Shown here piece after piece: positions 5,775 to 7,319 of a stretch of DNA of 7,319 nucleotides. Source of the DNA: an uncultured Veillonellaceae bacterium (GTDB lineage Bacteria; Bacillota; Negativicutes; Veillonellales; Dialisteraceae); assembly GCA_958439155.1 (NCBI GenBank), contig CAUBUJ010000084.1, forward strand, positions 1 through 7,319, written 5' to 3'. Every line of letters starts with the position of its first letter. Position 1 is the first letter of the stretch. The position numbers and the translations under genes were made by a program. The notes beneath the pieces were generated by a model that was not told the DNA's origin, ran no database searches, and saw only the letters and a program-made list of their open reading frames with translations.

Positions 5775-6722
5775 ATGATATCCATCGTAACACCAGTTTA
5801 TAATGAAGAAGACAATGTGGTCTATTTCCATGACGAAGTGACAAAAGTCATGAAAAGTCTCAAGATGGACTATGAAATTTTATACATCAATGATGGCTCC
5901 CGGGATGACACGGAGAAGAAACTGAAAGCGCTTGCCGCAAAAGATCCCCATGTGCGGGCCGTGTCTTTTGCCCGGAATTTCGGCCATCAGATCGCCATCA
6001 CCTGCGGCATGGACCTGGCTGACGGGGACGCGGTGATCACCATGGACAGCGACATGCAGCACCCGCCGGCGCTCATTCCCAAACTGATCGAAAAGTGGCA
6101 GGAAGGGTACGACATCGTCCAGACCATCCGCACCGCTACGGAAGACGCGGGCCTTGTAAAGCGTCTCACCTCCGCCGGGTACTACACCTGCATCAACGCC
6201 ATTTCGGAAAGTCCCATCCGCCCGGGCGGCTCGGATTTCCGCCTCATGGATCGGAAAGCGATTCTCACATTCCGCCGCTTCCGGGAACACAGCCGGTTCA
6301 TCCGGGGCATCGTAGGGAACCTGGGCTACAAACAGACCACCGTGGAATTTGTGGCGCCGCCCCGTCATGCAGGGGTGTCGAAATTTTCCATGTCCAAAAT
6401 GCTTCACTTCGCCATGGACGGGATCCTCACCAATTCCACCGTGCCTCTCCGGATGTCTTTTTACGTAGGAGTCCTGTCGGCGGTGCTGGGATGTATCCTC
6501 ATCGCGCACGTCCTCTTCTGTCACATTTTCGGCTATACCGTGCCGGGATGGTCCACCATGACCATTCTTCTCTCCTTCTTCGGCAGCCTTCAGCTCATGG
6601 GGCTGGGCATCATCGGGGAATACATCAGCCGCATTTTCAAAGAAACCCAGAACCGGCCGCTCTACTGGATCGACAGCGACACCGCGGCGGAGGATGACCG
6701 GGGCGGATGCCGGAAAGACTGA
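5775..6722 (+). CDS. GT2 glycosyltransferase, DPM1/GtrB-like polyprenyl-phosphate glycosyltransferase
   Basis: 315-residue family 2 glycosyltransferase that probably transfers a sugar from a nucleotide donor to undecaprenyl phosphate on the cytoplasmic face of the membrane, for later use in envelope glycan decoration. Seen: the N-terminal VTPVYNEEDNV (5-15), NDGSRDDT (39-46), the SFARNFGHQ segment (64-72), the metal-binding DSDMQHPP (91-98; family form DxDlQxPP), and GSDFRLMDR (152-160) with the catalytic-region Asp154. The amphipathic KFSMSKML stretch (203-210) is followed by two predicted membrane helices at about 228-250 and 262-284, the usual C-terminal anchor of the GtrB/DPM1-like bacterial group. 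It is monocistronic or leads into the RuBisCO-like gene 99 nt downstream. Neither the sugar nor the acceptor can be read from the sequence, and no flippase or GtrC-type partner is in view. Confidence 0.93.
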   Translation: MISIVTPVYNEEDNVVYFHDEVTKVMKSLKMDYEILYINDGSRDDTEKKLKALAAKDPHVRAVSFARNFGHQIAITCGMDLADGDAVITMDSDMQHPPALIPKLIEKWQEGYDIVQTIRTATEDAGLVKRLTSAGYYTCINAISESPIRPGGSDFRLMDRKAILTFRRFREHSRFIRGIVGNLGYKQTTVEFVAPPRHAGVSKFSMSKMLHFAMDGILTNSTVPLRMSFYVGVLSAVLGCILIAHVLFCHIFGYTVPGWSTMTILLSFFGSLQLMGLGIIGEYISRIFKETQNRPLYWIDSDTAAEDDRGGCRKD

Positions 6723-6759
6723 AGCGGGAGAGCTCGTAAGAAATTTTTCAGGGAAGAAT

Positions 6760-6788
6760 CGGCTCTGCAGGCAGCCAAAGCCGGCAGA
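6760..6788 (+). other. Overlapping alternative stems in the leader of the RuBisCO-like gene
   Basis: Three incompatible pairings share this stretch. TCTGCaGGC (6764-6772) pairs with GCCgGCAGA (6780-6788) around a 7-nt loop with one mismatch. CGGCT (6760-6764) pairs with AGCCG (6779-6783). GGCT (6761-6764) pairs with the first AGCC (6773-6776). No T run follows, so this is not a simple terminator, and no riboswitch class was recognised. Confidence 0.4.
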
Positions 6789-6808
6789 ATCTATACAGTT
6801 TGAATCGT

Positions 6809-6814
6809 GGGGGA
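6809..6814 (+). promoter_or_regulatory. Ribosome-binding site of the RuBisCO-like gene
   Basis: GGGGGA lies 7 nt before the ATG at 6822. An in-frame ATG at 6816 would be only about 2 nt away, so 6822 is preferred; the two choices differ by two residues. Confidence 0.65.
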
Positions 6815-6821
6815 AATGAGA

Positions 6822-7319
6822 ATGGAAGACAATGGAATTTTGAAAGGCGAGCTTCTCGATGAAATGATGGAAGGGCTCCGGGAAGAATCCCGCTTTACCG
6901 CCACCTACCGGATCGCTGCGCCCGATTATCCGGCGGCGAAAAAGATCGCCTTCGGCATCGCGGTGGAGCAGACCGTGGAATGTCCCTATGAACTGGTGAA
7001 AAACTCCTGGATCGGGGACTCCATTGTGGGACACATTGTGGATCTCAAAAAAGCAGGCGCCGATCCGGCATACTACGCCACCATTTCCTATAACCAGGAC
7101 GCGGTAGACGGGGATTTGATGGAACTCCTCAATATGCTCTACGGCAACACCAGCATCCAGCCGGGAATCCGCCTCATGTCCTTTGAGCTGCCGGACCTGA
7201 TGTACGATAAATTCCAGGGTCCGAAATTCGGCCGTACCGGCATCCGCGAACTCTGCGGCGTACTGCAGGGCCCCATTTTCATGTCCGCCATCAAGCCCCT
7301 CGGCACGAGCGCGGCGGAC
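6822..7319 (+). CDS. RuBisCO-like protein, large-subunit family (form IV), 3' end missing
   Basis: The first 166 codons of a RuBisCO large-chain-like protein, open at the right edge; complete members have about 400 residues. Seen: an N-terminal RuBisCO domain with FTATYRI (25-31), IAVEQTVECP (46-55), IVGHIVDL (68-75), LLNMLYGNTSI (102-112) and LPDLMYDKFQGPKFG (123-137). The barrel then begins with IFMSAIKPLGTS (152-163), where Lys158 aligns with the catalytic Lys175 of true RuBisCO. The segment is IKPLG rather than IKPKLG, so the Lys177 equivalent is absent, as in RuBisCO-like proteins and unlike carboxylating enzymes. Known form IV roles include the MtnW enolase and MTRu-1-P isomerase in methionine salvage and enzymes of apionate catabolism; which applies here is undecided. 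No methionine-salvage gene is in view. It lies 99 nt after the glycosyltransferase, with no convincing promoter of its own. Confidence 0.9.
   Translation, partial: MEDNGILKGELLDEMMEGLREESRFTATYRIAAPDYPAAKKIAFGIAVEQTVECPYELVKNSWIGDSIVGHIVDLKKAGADPAYYATISYNQDAVDGDLMELLNMLYGNTSIQPGIRLMSFELPDLMYDKFQGPKFGRTGIRELCGVLQGPIFMSAIKPLGTSAAD

Noticed and set aside
5415..5831. Minus-strand frame of 138 codons spanning the whole intergenic gap
   Set aside because: It runs through the terminator stem and into the response-regulator gene, begins inside the glycosyltransferase gene, and shows no family motif.
6725..6749. Short CGGG/CTCG stem followed by a T run, considered as a terminator after the glycosyltransferase
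   Set aside because: The stem has only four pairs including one G-U, and eight non-T bases separate it from the T run, so it is too weak to call.
6792..6797. TATACA as a -10 box for the RuBisCO-like gene
   Set aside because: No -35-like hexamer lies 16-18 bp upstream, and the surrounding sequence is GC-rich structured leader.
5880..7034. Minus-strand open frame of 384 codons opposite the glycosyltransferase and the RuBisCO-like gene
   Set aside because: It crosses two convincing + strand genes and their spacer and resembles no family, so it is treated as a codon-bias artefact.

Overview
The window reads as chromosomal DNA of a GC-rich Firmicute (high fifties percent GC by eye). The tsaE-tsaB-rimI-tsaD order matches Bacillus ydiB-ydiC-ydiD-ydiE. 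An ANTAR two-component pair with a soluble EutW-like kinase, and a RuBisCO-like protein, would suit Negativicutes or clostridial relatives. That placement is inference; no rRNA or other marker is present. All genes are on the + strand and no mobile element, tRNA, CRISPR array or large repeat was seen.

Positions 1-5544 form a tightly packed block of seven genes that overlap or nearly touch: a patatin-like phospholipase, tsaE, tsaB, rimI, tsaD, a cytosolic sensor histidine kinase, and a response regulator with an RNA-binding ANTAR output domain. Overlaps of 11, 17 and 28 nt and two ATGA junctions indicate one transcript with translational coupling; its promoter lies upstream of the window. TsaE, TsaB and TsaD are the threonylcarbamoyl-transfer machinery for t6A37 in ANN-decoding tRNAs (TsaC, which makes the threonylcarbamoyl-AMP substrate, is not here). 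RimI is a GNAT protein N-acetyltransferase that usually travels with them. The kinase-regulator pair at the end of the operon is the unexpected part. ANTAR regulators act by transcription antitermination, and no clear ANTAR RNA target was found in this window.

Positions 5545-5774 are a 230-nt non-coding gap. It starts with a good Rho-independent terminator for the operon, followed by a second strong hairpin, a possible extended -10 promoter, a 17-bp imperfect palindrome over the -35 of a better promoter with a perfect TATAAT, and a short leader in which two hairpins compete for the ribosome-binding site of the next gene.

Positions 5775-6722 encode a membrane-anchored GT2 glycosyltransferase of the DPM1/GtrB type (polyprenyl-phosphate sugar synthesis). 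After a 99-nt spacer with overlapping alternative stems, a RuBisCO-like (form IV) large-subunit gene starts at 6822 and runs off the right edge. Its substrate cannot be told from this window.
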